From assembly GCA_944325705.1 (NCBI GenBank), contig CALVBB010000005.1, forward strand, positions 41,103 through 105,102: DNA of 64,000 nt. The letters are read 5' to 3'. Positions 8,786 through 17,041 of the stretch are shown piece by piece. Below the pieces are notes generated by a model that saw nothing but the letters and a program-made list of their open reading frames with translations, did no database searches and was not told where the DNA came from. The stretch's first letter is position 1; each line of letters opens with the position of its first letter. Source of the DNA: Candidatus Gastranaerophilales bacterium. GTDB lineage: Bacteria > Cyanobacteriota > Vampirovibrionia > Gastranaerophilales > Gastranaerophilaceae. The position numbers and the translations under genes are program-made.

Positions 8786-8968
8786 AAAGTATTATGTAGT
8801 AAATAATTTTATTTAATTTGTCAAATTACTTTATTAAGTGTAAACGAATTTAAAATTATTGCATGAATATCCGGATATAGTATAGAATTTAAGAAAGAAA
8901 AATAAAAAAGGCAAAACCTTCCGGGCGTGGAGCAAATCCAGAAGAGGGGGACAGGGGGATTTTATAAC

Positions 8969-9406
8969 ATGACAATACTAAAAATAGAACGATTGGCGCA
9001 CAACAGGTTTGTGCCGGAATACAAAACAGCAGGCGCAGCAGGGATGGATTTGTGCGCGGCAATTTCTGAGCCTATTACTTTAAAACCGCTGGAAAGAGCT
9101 TTGGTGCCGACAGGTCTGAAAATAGAACTTGAACATGGCTATGAGGCTCAGGTACGCCCGCGCTCGGGACTTTCTATTAAGCACGGAATTACATTAATCA
9201 ACTGTGTGGGCACAATCGACGAGGATTACCGCGGCGAAGTCTGCATCCCCGTCGTAAACCTCTCCAACGAAACTTACACAATCCAGCCGGATGAAAGAAT
9301 TGCACAGATGATTATCTCGCGTGTTGAACAGGCAAAAATAGAAGTTGTAACAGAACTCACGGAAACAGCAAGAGGTGCCGGCGGTTTTGGCTCTACAGGT
9401 AAATAA
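8969..9406 (+). CDS. dut: dUTP diphosphatase (dUTPase)
   Basis: 145 residues, trimeric dUTPase size. It hydrolyses dUTP to dUMP and PPi, keeping uracil out of DNA and feeding dTMP synthesis. Conserved motifs are in order: AGMDLCA (motif 1), PRSGLSIKHG (2), GTIDEDYRGE (3, with the catalytic Asp), RIAQMII (4) and RGAGGFGSTGK (5, P-loop-like). The start is the ATG at 8969, behind an AGGGGG Shine-Dalgarno; the frame is open to a GTG at 8927, but that extension has no family match. It overlaps the DUF2752 gene by 32 bases. Confidence 0.96.
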   Translation: MTILKIERLAHNRFVPEYKTAGAAGMDLCAAISEPITLKPLERALVPTGLKIELEHGYEAQVRPRSGLSIKHGITLINCVGTIDEDYRGEVCIPVVNLSNETYTIQPDERIAQMIISRVEQAKIEVVTELTETARGAGGFGSTGK

Positions 9407-9695
9407 ATATTTTATTAAACGAATTTTCATACTTTTGCTGCCGGTAATTTTCTTTACAGGCGTAAAATTTCTTATATACCTTGATTTGAAATCAATTTGC
9501 ATCTGGAAAATTCTAACAGGTCATGACTGTCCGGGGTGCGGAATTACAAGAGCTTTTAATGCAATTTTCAGCAGGCAGTTTATGGAGGCGTACCGCTATA
9601 ACCCGAAAATTGTTATCATTGCACCGCTAATGATTTTTGTGTGGCTCGGCTTATTATTCCACAAAATCCTCAAATCTCAATCATTGAGAGGATGA
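9375..9695 (+). CDS. DUF2752 membrane protein
   Basis: 106 residues with two hydrophobic helices (about residues 15-35 and 78-96) and the signature CPGCGITRAF at about residues 52-61, which defines DUF2752. The function of the family is unknown. It overlaps dut by 32 bases (GTG start; a later start is possible) and its stop overlaps the ATG of the TM2 gene (ATGA). DUF2752 and TM2 genes are often neighbours, and here they clearly shared an operon with dut. Confidence 0.82.
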   Translation: MPAVLALQVNKYFIKRIFILLLPVIFFTGVKFLIYLDLKSICIWKILTGHDCPGCGITRAFNAIFSRQFMEAYRYNPKIVIIAPLMIFVWLGLLFHKILKSQSLRG

Positions 9696-9994
9696 CAAAT
9701 TCACAACCTGCTGCACAACGCAGCTTTCCTGTAACATTGCTGCTTTGTTTTTTACTCGGCGGCTTAGGTGTTCACAGATTTTATACCGGTTACATCGGTC
9801 TTGGAATATTATAGCTGCTCACAGCCGGCTGCTGCGGTATCTGGTATTTAATCGACCTGATTTCAATTATATTTAACAAATATAAAGATGCGGACGGTCA
9901 GGAGCTTGCCGGCTATAACCAGAATATTGGTTACGGAGTTTTGATTGTCCTTGCCTTAATAATTATCATTTGCTATGCAACTATGATGAAATAA
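9692..9994 (+). pseudogene. TM2-domain protein with in-frame amber stop
   Basis: The frame from the ATG at 9692 encodes a typical TM2 protein: FLLGGLGVHRFYTGYIGLGIL, then TAG where the family usually has Gln, then LLTAGCCGIWYLIDLI, a charged stretch and a C-terminal helix, ending at TAA 9992-9994. One base change (CAG to TAG) explains it. The rest of the frame is intact for 100 codons, so the loss is recent, or this is a sequencing error. Other genes here end in TAG (for example the ACT gene), so TAG is not recoded. It is translationally coupled to DUF2752 by ATGA. Confidence 0.8.
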
Positions 9995-10012
9995 TTAAGT
10001 GTTACATACACA

Positions 10013-10050
10013 AAAAAGCTCTCTGTAACTATACTACAGATGGCTTTTTA
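10013..10050 (+). terminator. Terminator after the dut operon
   Basis: AAAAGC..TCTGTA pairs with TACAGA..GCTTTT across a short loop, and is followed by TTTA. It lies 18 bases after the TM2 frame. Confidence 0.65.
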
Positions 10051-10169
10051 TAGAAATAAATTAATTTTTATTACTTTAGCCGGCTGATCGGGCAATTTTA
10101 TTTTATCACGGTTTTTACATATAATGGCTTAATTCTGATGTGCAGTTTTAGCAAAAATAAGGAGTTTAT

Positions 10170-10883
10170 ATGCCGGTAAATCGTGTAGAAAATACAAGTT
10201 CGCAGGGAAAACTTGTCCGCACCTCAATTGCTGCAGGTTTTCTTGCCGGAGGGGCCGCAGGTTATTTTAAACCCGTCATAAAAAACGGTGAACCGTATGA
10301 CAGCTTTATAAAAGAAATCGGCTATTCGCTGAAAAATGAGGATAACAAACATATAATCAGAACCGGTGAAATTCTGGAGGCGCTTGATGAAATTCCAAAG
10401 GAAACCCTTTCAGCCATTGAAACGGTAAAAGCCCGTGCAGAAGGTATAGATCCCGCAGAAGCAGCCGCAAAAAAGGCAGCTTTCGCAAAAGAAGAACTTG
10501 ACTACTTTCTGACAATCCACTCGGATGAAATAGGCATATTTCCACAGGAAAACGGAACCCTTGAGGATGCAGTAAACAATTTTACCGCCGGTAAAACTAC
10601 TCAGGAAATAAAAGACGCAGTAAAAAATGAACTTGCCGGCAAAATTAACAACCGCCCGCAGATTGATTACGAGGAACTTGCAAAAGACTACTTTGACGAA
10701 GTTTACGACAAATCCGCAAAAAAATACAAGCAGGCAGGTGAAAACCTTGCGCAGGAAACAATAGATTTTGTCAAAAAAGCCGCCCGCAACACAAGAATTA
10801 AAACCGGCGTACTTTACGGCCTCGCAACTGCCGCAGGCGCAGGTGTACTGACATTTATAGCCTCAGCCTTCCGAAAAAAATAA
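10170..10883 (+). CDS. Hypothetical membrane-associated protein with two terminal hydrophobic segments
   Basis: 237 residues, no family recognised. A glycine/alanine-rich hydrophobic segment lies at about residues 18-33 (TSIAAGFLAGGAAGYF) and another at about 212-230 (GVLYGLATAAGAGVLTFIASA). Between them is a ~170-residue hydrophilic, acidic and lysine-rich helical region. This pattern (small-residue helices at both ends, long charged middle) suggests a membrane-tethered spacer. A Shine-Dalgarno AAGGAG stands before the ATG. It is a single gene facing the small gene at 10887, with only 3 bases between their stops. Confidence 0.75.
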   Translation: MPVNRVENTSSQGKLVRTSIAAGFLAGGAAGYFKPVIKNGEPYDSFIKEIGYSLKNEDNKHIIRTGEILEALDEIPKETLSAIETVKARAEGIDPAEAAAKKAAFAKEELDYFLTIHSDEIGIFPQENGTLEDAVNNFTAGKTTQEIKDAVKNELAGKINNRPQIDYEELAKDYFDEVYDKSAKKYKQAGENLAQETIDFVKKAARNTRIKTGVLYGLATAAGAGVLTFIASAFRKK

Positions 10884-10886
10884 CAT

Positions 10887-11072
10887 CTACTCCTTCAAAT
10901 CAGGAGAAAATACAGAAATCTTTTTTAGGCTTTCTACATCAAAATTGGTTTTAATAAGGTTGTCAAAGAGGTTTTCCTGCTGTTTTTCAACAGGCTTCTG
11001 CCTCTGCCAGTAATCCTTGTCCAGCTGCGGTAACCCTTTATTTGATGATATGTCGCTGCTAAAATCCACCAA
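10887..11072 (-). CDS. Small hypothetical protein (61 residues)
   Basis: A short hydrophilic frame reading MVDFSSDISSNKGLPQLDKD and ending SVFSPDLKE. The TTG start at 11072 (or the GTG one codon later) has a good Shine-Dalgarno AAGGG eight bases upstream, and the frame fills the space between the genes on either side, which supports it as real. There are no motifs, membrane segments or cysteines. Function is unknown. Confidence 0.5.
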   Translation of the reverse strand: MVDFSSDISSNKGLPQLDKDYWQRQKPVEKQQENLFDNLIKTNFDVESLKKISVFSPDLKE

Positions 11073-11164
11073 TTTTATTTCCCTTATTCCTCATGCTATA
11101 ACGGTCGTAATTAAAAAAACTTTAGACCGGAAAAAATATTTTTTACAATATTTAACATTTCTCA

Positions 11165-13396
11165 TCATTCCCTTTTCATATTCAGAAGCATCTCGTTCGG
11201 AATAAACAAATCACTCACCCCGCCTGATGCAATTACAAAAATGAATTCCACGCTCTCTCCTGGTTCAATATCAAGACATCTAAACGGCACGCGCAAATCC
11301 ATTACTCTGTCATATACTGCCAGAATTTCTTTGGGATTCTGCACAGCCCAGAGGTTGTTAGGAATTGCCTTAATCAGCCTTATAAGCCTCAACCTCCCGT
11401 CAGATACGGTAATTTGAAGTTCACTGTGAAATTTCTCTTTTGATACAGGGAGAATGTTTTCCGTTTTGTTAATCAATCTCATAGGCGACAGTGAATGCCG
11501 GCGGTTCGAACTTCTCGTGTACACATACATCTGGTAAGTGTTTTTCAAAAGTTCAGGATTACTCTGCATGTATTCACTTATGTAAAATCTTAAATAGAGA
11601 TTATCACTGTCGCAGCCGAAGCATATTTTATCAAAGAACTTGTTCTCCTTAATCACAGGCCCGTCAGGAATTCCTATACAACCTGCATTAAGCCATGAAT
11701 CATTGCTTCTGTCATTTCCGTCCAGAACAGGATTAATCTCGCCTTTCGGGTATCGGGAAGGTTTGCTCGCAGCAGACAGCAGCGGAATATCCAGATAATC
11801 AGGCACCTCTGCACCAAGATAAATATAGATATTTTTCAGGTGTTCGCGGAATATGTAATCAAAAATATTGTCACGGCCGGAATCGTTCGGCGCACCGTAC
11901 CACCAGAACCAGTCGCTGCCTTCACAGATAAAAAGCTCTCGCCTTGCAAGTTCTATATTCGGGTTGTAAGGATTTTCCTTAACAAAGTTTGAGAAATCAT
12001 CACGAACCTGTTTTAAATAACTCCACGCAAGATTTTTCATAGGCTCGTCAATCCAGAGCTTAAAATTTCTGTTAATCCATGAGCCGGAAGTTATCTTTTT
12101 CAGAGGTTTTACAGATGTATCCTTCTCAATATAATCACTTAACAGCACGGTTTCCAGAGAGGTGTCCTCGTCAATAAGTTTATAAAGTGTCTTTAAAAAA
12201 GTAATCCCGTCATGCGGATAATTTTCCCAGCAGTTTTCTCCGTCCATTGCGATTGTGAGAAGATGATTTTCATCCGGAGAGGTCAAGAGTTTGCTCTGCA
12301 TAACTTTTATACGGTCGTAAAGGTCGTTTGCCGCAAGTTCTGAATCGTAATTCGGATATTCAAAACTTATCAAATTCGACACAAGAGAATCTCTGAACAC
12401 CATCTTCAAGCCGTTTTTATATTCGTAAGTTTTCAACAGGTGATACGGTTCTTCAAGATACCCTTTAAAATCCCGCACAAATTCAAAGTTAATAGAATCC
12501 GCAAGAATTCCGTCATCGGAAATTGTCCATTCAACCCCGACGTCTTTAAACAAATCCAATTCCTTCGGGCTTACGCAATGTTCGGACGGCCAGATACCGC
12601 GCGGGCGGACGCCTATTAATTCTTCCACTCTGTCAAGTGCACTCACGGTCTGAATTTTCGCATCGAGCGGCATCTTCAAATTCGCAGGAAGCCCTTCACT
12701 GTTTGAAATTTTTATGCTTTTTATATCAAGCAAAATAGGCAGTATCGGGTGGTAATAAGGACTTGTGGTAATTTCAATTTTACCTTCCGCAGCGTACTTT
12801 CTGTATGCCGGAATAATTTTTCGTATAATATCGCGCTGGATTTCTATAATTTTGCATCTGTCCTCAAAAGTGTAGCCTCTGCCTTTTTTGAACAGCTTTT
12901 TAAGTTCAATATACTGATTTTTATAAACAGGATCAAACCAGGCAAGGTTAAACAGCGCCATAAGGTCAGAGTATTCCTGCTCCGTAAAGGCAGTAATATC
13001 TGCCTGCACCATCTGCTGTCTTTTTTGATAAAGTCTGTTGTATTCCTCGTAAGGAAAAATCATTGTCTGATAATTCGCGTCAAAAAAGTTATTCAAAATG
13101 AATTCTCTGTCATCAGAGTTAAGTTCCTCAACAGGAGTTACGGTAAGCCTTGAGTGCAAATCGTGCAGCCCTTTCTCACCGTAATCAATAAAAGCATCCA
13201 GCAAGACCGGTACAACATTAAAGTTTAGTTTAATGTTTTTAAAATTATCCAGAATAGTAACCATATCGAGATAATCCTTAACCGCGTGAAGCCTTACCCA
13301 TGGCATAAGATAATCACCTTCCGGCGAAAGCTGGTAAACAGGCTGGTGCATGTGCCAGTAGAATGCTATGGAAACTTTTTTGTTTTGACTCATCAT
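11165..13396 (-). CDS. GH57 family glycoside hydrolase
   Basis: 743 residues. The five-motif GH57 pattern is recognisable: WHMHQP at residues 14-19, GIWPSEHC with the nucleophile Glu near residue 272, and TIAMDGENCWE with the acid/base Asp near 384. The family contains alpha-amylases, 4-alpha-glucanotransferases and branching enzymes acting on alpha-glucans such as glycogen or starch oligomers. The C-terminal ~230 residues form an additional beta-rich domain. There is no signal peptide, so it probably works on intracellular glycogen. It is monocistronic. The exact activity (amylase or transferase) cannot be told. Confidence 0.9.
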   Translation of the reverse strand: MMSQNKKVSIAFYWHMHQPVYQLSPEGDYLMPWVRLHAVKDYLDMVTILDNFKNIKLNFNVVPVLLDAFIDYGEKGLHDLHSRLTVTPVEELNSDDREFILNNFFDANYQTMIFPYEEYNRLYQKRQQMVQADITAFTEQEYSDLMALFNLAWFDPVYKNQYIELKKLFKKGRGYTFEDRCKIIEIQRDIIRKIIPAYRKYAAEGKIEITTSPYYHPILPILLDIKSIKISNSEGLPANLKMPLDAKIQTVSALDRVEELIGVRPRGIWPSEHCVSPKELDLFKDVGVEWTISDDGILADSINFEFVRDFKGYLEEPYHLLKTYEYKNGLKMVFRDSLVSNLISFEYPNYDSELAANDLYDRIKVMQSKLLTSPDENHLLTIAMDGENCWENYPHDGITFLKTLYKLIDEDTSLETVLLSDYIEKDTSVKPLKKITSGSWINRNFKLWIDEPMKNLAWSYLKQVRDDFSNFVKENPYNPNIELARRELFICEGSDWFWWYGAPNDSGRDNIFDYIFREHLKNIYIYLGAEVPDYLDIPLLSAASKPSRYPKGEINPVLDGNDRSNDSWLNAGCIGIPDGPVIKENKFFDKICFGCDSDNLYLRFYISEYMQSNPELLKNTYQMYVYTRSSNRRHSLSPMRLINKTENILPVSKEKFHSELQITVSDGRLRLIRLIKAIPNNLWAVQNPKEILAVYDRVMDLRVPFRCLDIEPGESVEFIFVIASGGVSDLFIPNEMLLNMKRE

Positions 13397-13543
13397 AAAA
13401 ATCTCTCAATTCCGGCAATCCGGCTTCGCGCCCTGCCATCCTGTCCTCTAAATTATACGGCTCAGATTACAAATAAACTATACCATTAAAATTTGAAAAG
13501 TGAAAGAAAAAATACCCCCGATTATTCGTATTTTAAAAAGTTT

Positions 13544-14023
13544 TTATTTCTTATTATATCCTGTCCGGATTTTATTTATTAAATTTTTAACAAGCCTGAA
13601 AAAATTATGCCAAAAAATAACTAAATAAATTAGACAATAGCAGGGTGCCACCGAGATATAAGATATAAATAAAAATTTGCATAATTCATCACTTATATCA
13701 ACAGGTATCTTAATATCGGCAGTCAATGCGGGCAGCAGCAAGATAACAAGAACTAATGACGGCAGGAGCCATTGATTAAAAAAGCGGTCTAAATAGACAC
13801 TCCAGTGTTTCTTGATAGCGTAGTGAGTTGTTATTAACGGAATTAGAAAATATAGAATAAAAAGGGTTATAAGTAAACAGATTACTATTTCTGTTAACGT
13901 GTAATGCTTGTAATAACTCAATGAAAATGCTATTAACCCACCCCAGAAGAACACTGTAGGTATCAATATATTAATTAACATTATTAGCAAATATATAATC
14001 AGCCCTTTTACGTCTTTATTCAC
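13544..14023 (-). CDS. Tandem membrane protein 4 (putative immunity protein)
   Basis: 159 residues, four predicted membrane segments. It is the last of four paralogs in a row. Shared blocks are the start NKDVKGLIIYLL, the central ITTHYAIKKHWS(I/V)YLDRFFNQ and the late SYISVAPCYCLIYLVIFWHN. The N-terminal third and the loop around residues 100-115 differ between copies. It starts with GTG 12 bases after the previous paralog. The position downstream of an effector-like gene and the mixture of conserved and variable blocks suggest immunity against different effector variants; this is inference. Confidence 0.7.
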   Translation of the reverse strand: MNKDVKGLIIYLLIMLINILIPTVFFWGGLIAFSLSYYKHYTLTEIVICLLITLFILYFLIPLITTHYAIKKHWSVYLDRFFNQWLLPSLVLVILLLPALTADIKIPVDISDELCKFLFISYISVAPCYCLIYLVIFWHNFFRLVKNLINKIRTGYNKK

Positions 14024-14035
14024 ATCCTAATTCTA

Positions 14036-14500
14036 TCACAATTTTTTGCAAATAAAACTCAATAAATTTTTAACAAGCCTGAAAAAATTATGCCAAAAAA
14101 TAACTAAATAAATTAGACAATAGCAGGGTGCCACCGAGATATAAGACATAGATAAAAATTTGAATAATTCCTCACTTACATCATCAGGAATCTTAATACC
14201 GGGTGCCATTGGCAGCAGCAAGATAACAAGAACTAACGACGACAGGAGCCCCTGATTAAAAAAGCGGTCTAAATAGATGCTCCAGTGTTTTTTTATAGCA
14301 TAGTGAGTTGTTATTAACGGAATTAGAAAATATAAAAATAAGAAAATAATAGCAATTAAAATAAATATTGTTTCACCGAATTCATCATATTCCGGCTTCA
14401 CCGGTACCACTGTTAGTGCTATAAAGTAGATTAATGGTAACAACATCACAAATATTATTAAACTTAAATATACAATCAGCCCTTTTACATCTTTATTCAT
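14036..14500 (-). CDS. Tandem membrane protein 3 (putative immunity protein)
   Basis: 154 residues, paralog of its neighbours but the most divergent at the N-terminus: after NKDVKGLIVYL it reads SLIIFVMLLPLIYFIALTVV and carries an acidic loop KPEYDEFGETIF not present in the others. From residue 55 on it matches them almost exactly (YFLIPLITTHYAIKKHWSIY, CYCLIYLVIFWHNFFRL), and it ends SFICKKL like the copy at 14513. A conserved tail with a variable head is what recombination between array members would give. Confidence 0.7.
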   Translation of the reverse strand: MNKDVKGLIVYLSLIIFVMLLPLIYFIALTVVPVKPEYDEFGETIFILIAIIFLFLYFLIPLITTHYAIKKHWSIYLDRFFNQGLLSSLVLVILLLPMAPGIKIPDDVSEELFKFLSMSYISVAPCYCLIYLVIFWHNFFRLVKNLLSFICKKL

Positions 14501-14512
14501 ATCCTAATTCTA

Positions 14513-14980
14513 TCACAATTTTTTGCAAATAAAACTCAATAAATTTTTAACAAGCCTGAAAAAATTATGCCAAAAAATAACTAAATAAATTAGACAATAG
14601 CAGGGCGCCACCGAGATATAAGATATAGATAAAAATATGAATAATTCCTCGCTTACATCATCAGGAATCTTAATACCGGCTGCCATTGGCAGCAGCAAGA
14701 TAACAAGAACTAACGATGGCAGGAGCCATTGATTAAAAAAGCGGTCTAAATAGATGCTCCAGTGTTTCTTGATAGCATAGTGAGTTGTTATTAAAGGAAT
14801 TAGAAAATATAGAATAAAAAGGGTTATAAGTAAACCGATTGCTATTCTTGTTAACGTGTAATGATTGTGATCACTCAATAAAAATGCTATTAACCAGACC
14901 CAAAGGAACACTGTAGGTATTAATATATTAAGTAACATTATTAGCAAATATATAATCAGCCCTTTTACATCCTTATTCAT
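14513..14980 (-). CDS. Tandem membrane protein 2 (putative immunity protein)
   Basis: 155 residues with four predicted membrane helices. The N-terminal half is close to the copy at 13544 (LLIMLLNILIPTVF), while the C-terminal half is nearly identical to the copy at 14036 (DDVSEELF, SFICKKL). It therefore looks like a mosaic of its two neighbours. ATG start, 12 bases downstream of the preceding paralog. Confidence 0.7.
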   Translation of the reverse strand: MNKDVKGLIIYLLIMLLNILIPTVFLWVWLIAFLLSDHNHYTLTRIAIGLLITLFILYFLIPLITTHYAIKKHWSIYLDRFFNQWLLPSLVLVILLLPMAAGIKIPDDVSEELFIFLSISYISVAPCYCLIYLVIFWHNFFRLVKNLLSFICKKL

Positions 14981-14992
14981 ACCTCTATTCTA

Positions 14993-15463
14993 TCATAATT
15001 TTTCGTGAATAAACTTCACTATCTTTCTCACAAGCCGCCATAAATTATGCCAGAATATTACTATATAGATCAGGCAATAGCAAGGGATAGCCCCAAAATA
15101 AAAATCATACAAAAATACACTGAAATTCCAGCTGACTTTCGCTACATCATCAACCTTCAACGTTATTGGCAGTAATAGTAAAATAATAAGAACCAACGAG
15201 GGACAAAGCCATTGATTAAAAAACCAATCCAAATAGATGCTCCAGTGTTTTTTTATTGCATAATGCGTTATTATTATTGGAATTAGGAAATAGAGAATAA
15301 AAATGGCTATAAGTAAACCGGTTACTATTCCTGTTAATGTATAATGTTTATAATAACTCAGTGAAAAGGCTATTAAACCGCCCCAGAACAACACTGTAGG
15401 TAATAATATGTTAATTAACAGGATTAGCAAATATATAATCAGCCCTTTTACATCCTTATTCAT
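14993..15463 (-). CDS. Tandem membrane protein 1 (putative immunity protein)
   Basis: 156 residues, first of the four-gene array and directly behind the effector-like gene at 15476 (12 bases). It shares NKDVKGLIIYLL and THYAIKKHWSIYLD with the others but diverges after residue 95 (LPITLKVDDVAKVSWNFSVF, then DFYFGAIPCYCLIYIVIFWHN). Its last residues, HEKL, and 3' DNA match the end of the effector gene. As the effector-adjacent copy it is the best candidate for the cognate partner. Confidence 0.72.
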   Translation of the reverse strand: MNKDVKGLIIYLLILLINILLPTVLFWGGLIAFSLSYYKHYTLTGIVTGLLIAIFILYFLIPIIITHYAIKKHWSIYLDWFFNQWLCPSLVLIILLLLPITLKVDDVAKVSWNFSVFLYDFYFGAIPCYCLIYIVIFWHNLWRLVRKIVKFIHEKL

Positions 15464-15492
15464 ATCTCTATTCTATCATAATTTTTCGTGAA
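15445..15492. repeat. 48-bp junction repeat in the effector/immunity array
   Basis: The sequence CCTTTTACATCCTTATTCAT and onward through CTATTCTATCATAATTTTTC to GTGAAT occurs at the effector/first-immunity junction (15445-15492) and again at the first/second immunity junction (14961-15010). It spans the start codon of the downstream gene and the last codons (HEKL) of the upstream one. Diverged versions lie at the other junctions. Confidence 0.65.
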
Positions 15493-16174
15493 TTACATAA
15501 ATGTTAAAATGGTTCTCTAAAAACCCTTTTTCCTGCATCGAATATCCCCAGTTGTTGATATTATTAGGAAAATCACCAATTCCAGCAGGTGTTCGGTATC
15601 TAAAATCATAGTAATCAACAACTATTCCATTAAAATACCCGTCAGATGTTATGTGAGGATTATATAATTGACAGTGTTGTATACCTAAAAAATTATCCAT
15701 ATTAATTAGATTAAATTTAAACTCAATCTCTACTGCATTATCTTGTTTGTTGTTTAATAATTTTAAATAATTATTAGTTATAAATTCTTGTATTTCCGGA
15801 GAATTCCAGAGTTGTTTTGACTGTTTTGAGTTATTGTCATAGATAACCCCTCTTGAATTTTTCGGAATACCAACTTTATCCATAAGTTTACTTAACCCTT
15901 CATTTTTTATTTCAGAACGTGAATTTAAAATATAAGCATGTTCATTCTCTCTGGCATACTCGAAATCTCTCATAGCATTCTGCAAATTTGCTCCTGAAAT
16001 GGTCATTTTATTACTTGCAATTCTGGCAGTGAAATCTGTTGCTTTTTCGCCGAGCTTCATGCCGTTTTCCAATGGAATATCATAAATATTTTTATAAATG
16101 TCCGGTAGTGGATTTTCATAGTCATCAAAGCTGATGTCCGGTAAAAATGGGGTGTTCCACGGTGTTGTGTTCAC
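15476..16174 (-). CDS. Effector-like protein, variable C-terminal domain (polymorphic toxin candidate)
   Basis: The 232-codon frame from a GTG continues upstream without a stop to about 16354, adding SNLGIPREADLAASDEVYVR and the YTRDDGTKVRAYYRS motif. A -1 frameshift then separates it from the ATG-started module at 16351-16473. The C-terminal domain has LGIQHCQLYNP, GYFNGIVVDYYDF and NNWGYSMQE, matching the effector at 17042 and the fragment at 63261. It is followed by four small membrane proteins. The architecture (shared N-terminus, variable C-terminus, adjacent hydrophobic partner) is that of polymorphic toxins. No known catalytic domain was recognised with confidence. Confidence 0.6.
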   Translation of the reverse strand: MNTTPWNTPFLPDISFDDYENPLPDIYKNIYDIPLENGMKLGEKATDFTARIASNKMTISGANLQNAMRDFEYARENEHAYILNSRSEIKNEGLSKLMDKVGIPKNSRGVIYDNNSKQSKQLWNSPEIQEFITNNYLKLLNNKQDNAVEIEFKFNLINMDNFLGIQHCQLYNPHITSDGYFNGIVVDYYDFRYRTPAGIGDFPNNINNWGYSMQEKGFLENHFNIYVIHEKL

Positions 16175-16289
16175 ATTGTATTCAAGCTTCCCTTTCAGGG
16201 CATTACCTTCAGGGATTTCAGTATGTCTTGCAGAACCTGGTTTTGAACGGTAATACGCTCTGACCTTAGTGCCGTCATCACGGGTGTAA

Positions 16290-16532
16290 CTTCTGACATA
16301 AACTTCATCCGACGCAGCAAGGTCTGCTTCGCGCGGAATCCCGAGATTACTTATCTATAATCTATTGCAGGCTCGTTCAGCTGAAACTCATCAGGATTCA
16401 TGCGCCCGATTTCTTCCGCATAGTAAATTTTATCAGAGCCGCTAACTTTGTTAAAAAAATCTTTCAATGACATTTTTAAACCCTTTCATATTTATATTTT
16501 TCACTATTGCCATTGTTTACGATTTATCTAAT
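16290..16532. repeat. 243-bp perfect direct repeat, copy 1 (effector N-terminal module and promoter)
   Basis: These 243 bases are identical to 17754-17996, and similarity continues for about 26 bases (…CAAGACCACGTTTTCGCCGC) on the promoter side. The repeat holds the upstream region, the start and the first ~60 codons of the effector-like genes, including the same frameshift. Identity at synonymous sites implies a recent duplication or gene conversion. Confidence 0.9.
16351..16473 (-). pseudogene. N-terminal module of the effector gene, cut by a frameshift (copy 1)
   Basis: ATG at 16473 opens 40 codons, starting MSLKDFFNKVSGSDKIYYAE and running on to EPAIDYR, then TAA. The continuation (SNLGIPREADL...) is in the -1 frame. 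Restoring one base (GATTATCAGATAAGT) would give a continuous DYQISNLG, so a one-base deletion is the simplest explanation. A programmed frameshift cannot be excluded, as the second copy has the same break. Confidence 0.6.
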
Positions 16533-16611
16533 CCGCGCAAGACCACGTTTTCGCCGCCTTGAATTTACGGGGTAAGTTGCTGCCGCATCTGTAAAAGGCT
16601 TTGAGAATAAT

Positions 16612-17019
16612 TCAACGATTTATGCCGGACAAGAATAAGTAAATCCAAAATAAATTTGCTATGGTATCTATAGTAATAATGTAAAGAGAGGCATTTGACA
16701 GACATAAATAGGTATATAATAATACCGCCGCCAGACAAAAATAATTGAGTACTTTAAATACCATATTTTTTTGTTTTATTTTATATAAATAATGAAAGAA
16801 AATGTTAAAAAATAAATAATATGGAACCGCAAAAATTGTTAAAAGAACAATGCCCGAAAAAAGAGGAAGCCCCATACTGTCGGCAATGGTTATCATATTT
16901 ATTTCGCTGATTGACCTGTAGAAGCGTGACATTTGCGAGTAAGAAAACCAGATATAATACAGGTTTATAAAAGAAAACGTTAGCCATTTGGGCGGGTATT
17001 GAAAATTCTTCACTAACAT
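16612..17019 (-). CDS. Small membrane protein downstream of an effector-like gene (putative immunity protein)
   Basis: 135 residues with four hydrophobic stretches (about residues 14-30, 47-68, 85-105, 110-130). It is not similar in sequence to the four-gene array at 13.5-15.5 kb, but matches it in size, hydrophobicity and place, 22 bases after the effector-like gene at 17042. A dedicated immunity role is inferred from that position only. The 16175-16611 stretch upstream of the next cassette holds the duplicated N-terminal module and no other gene. Confidence 0.6.
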   Translation of the reverse strand: MLVKNFQYPPKWLTFSFINLYYIWFSYSQMSRFYRSISEINMITIADSMGLPLFSGIVLLTIFAVPYYLFFNIFFHYLYKIKQKNMVFKVLNYFCLAAVLLYTYLCLSNASLYIITIDTIANLFWIYLFLSGINR

Positions 17020-17041
17020 ATCAAGATAATAACACGAAAGT

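Noticed and set aside
9692..9994. TAG recoded as glutamine across the segment
   Set aside because: Only this gene would need it. Well-conserved genes such as the ACT-domain gene at 31157 end in TAG at the expected length.
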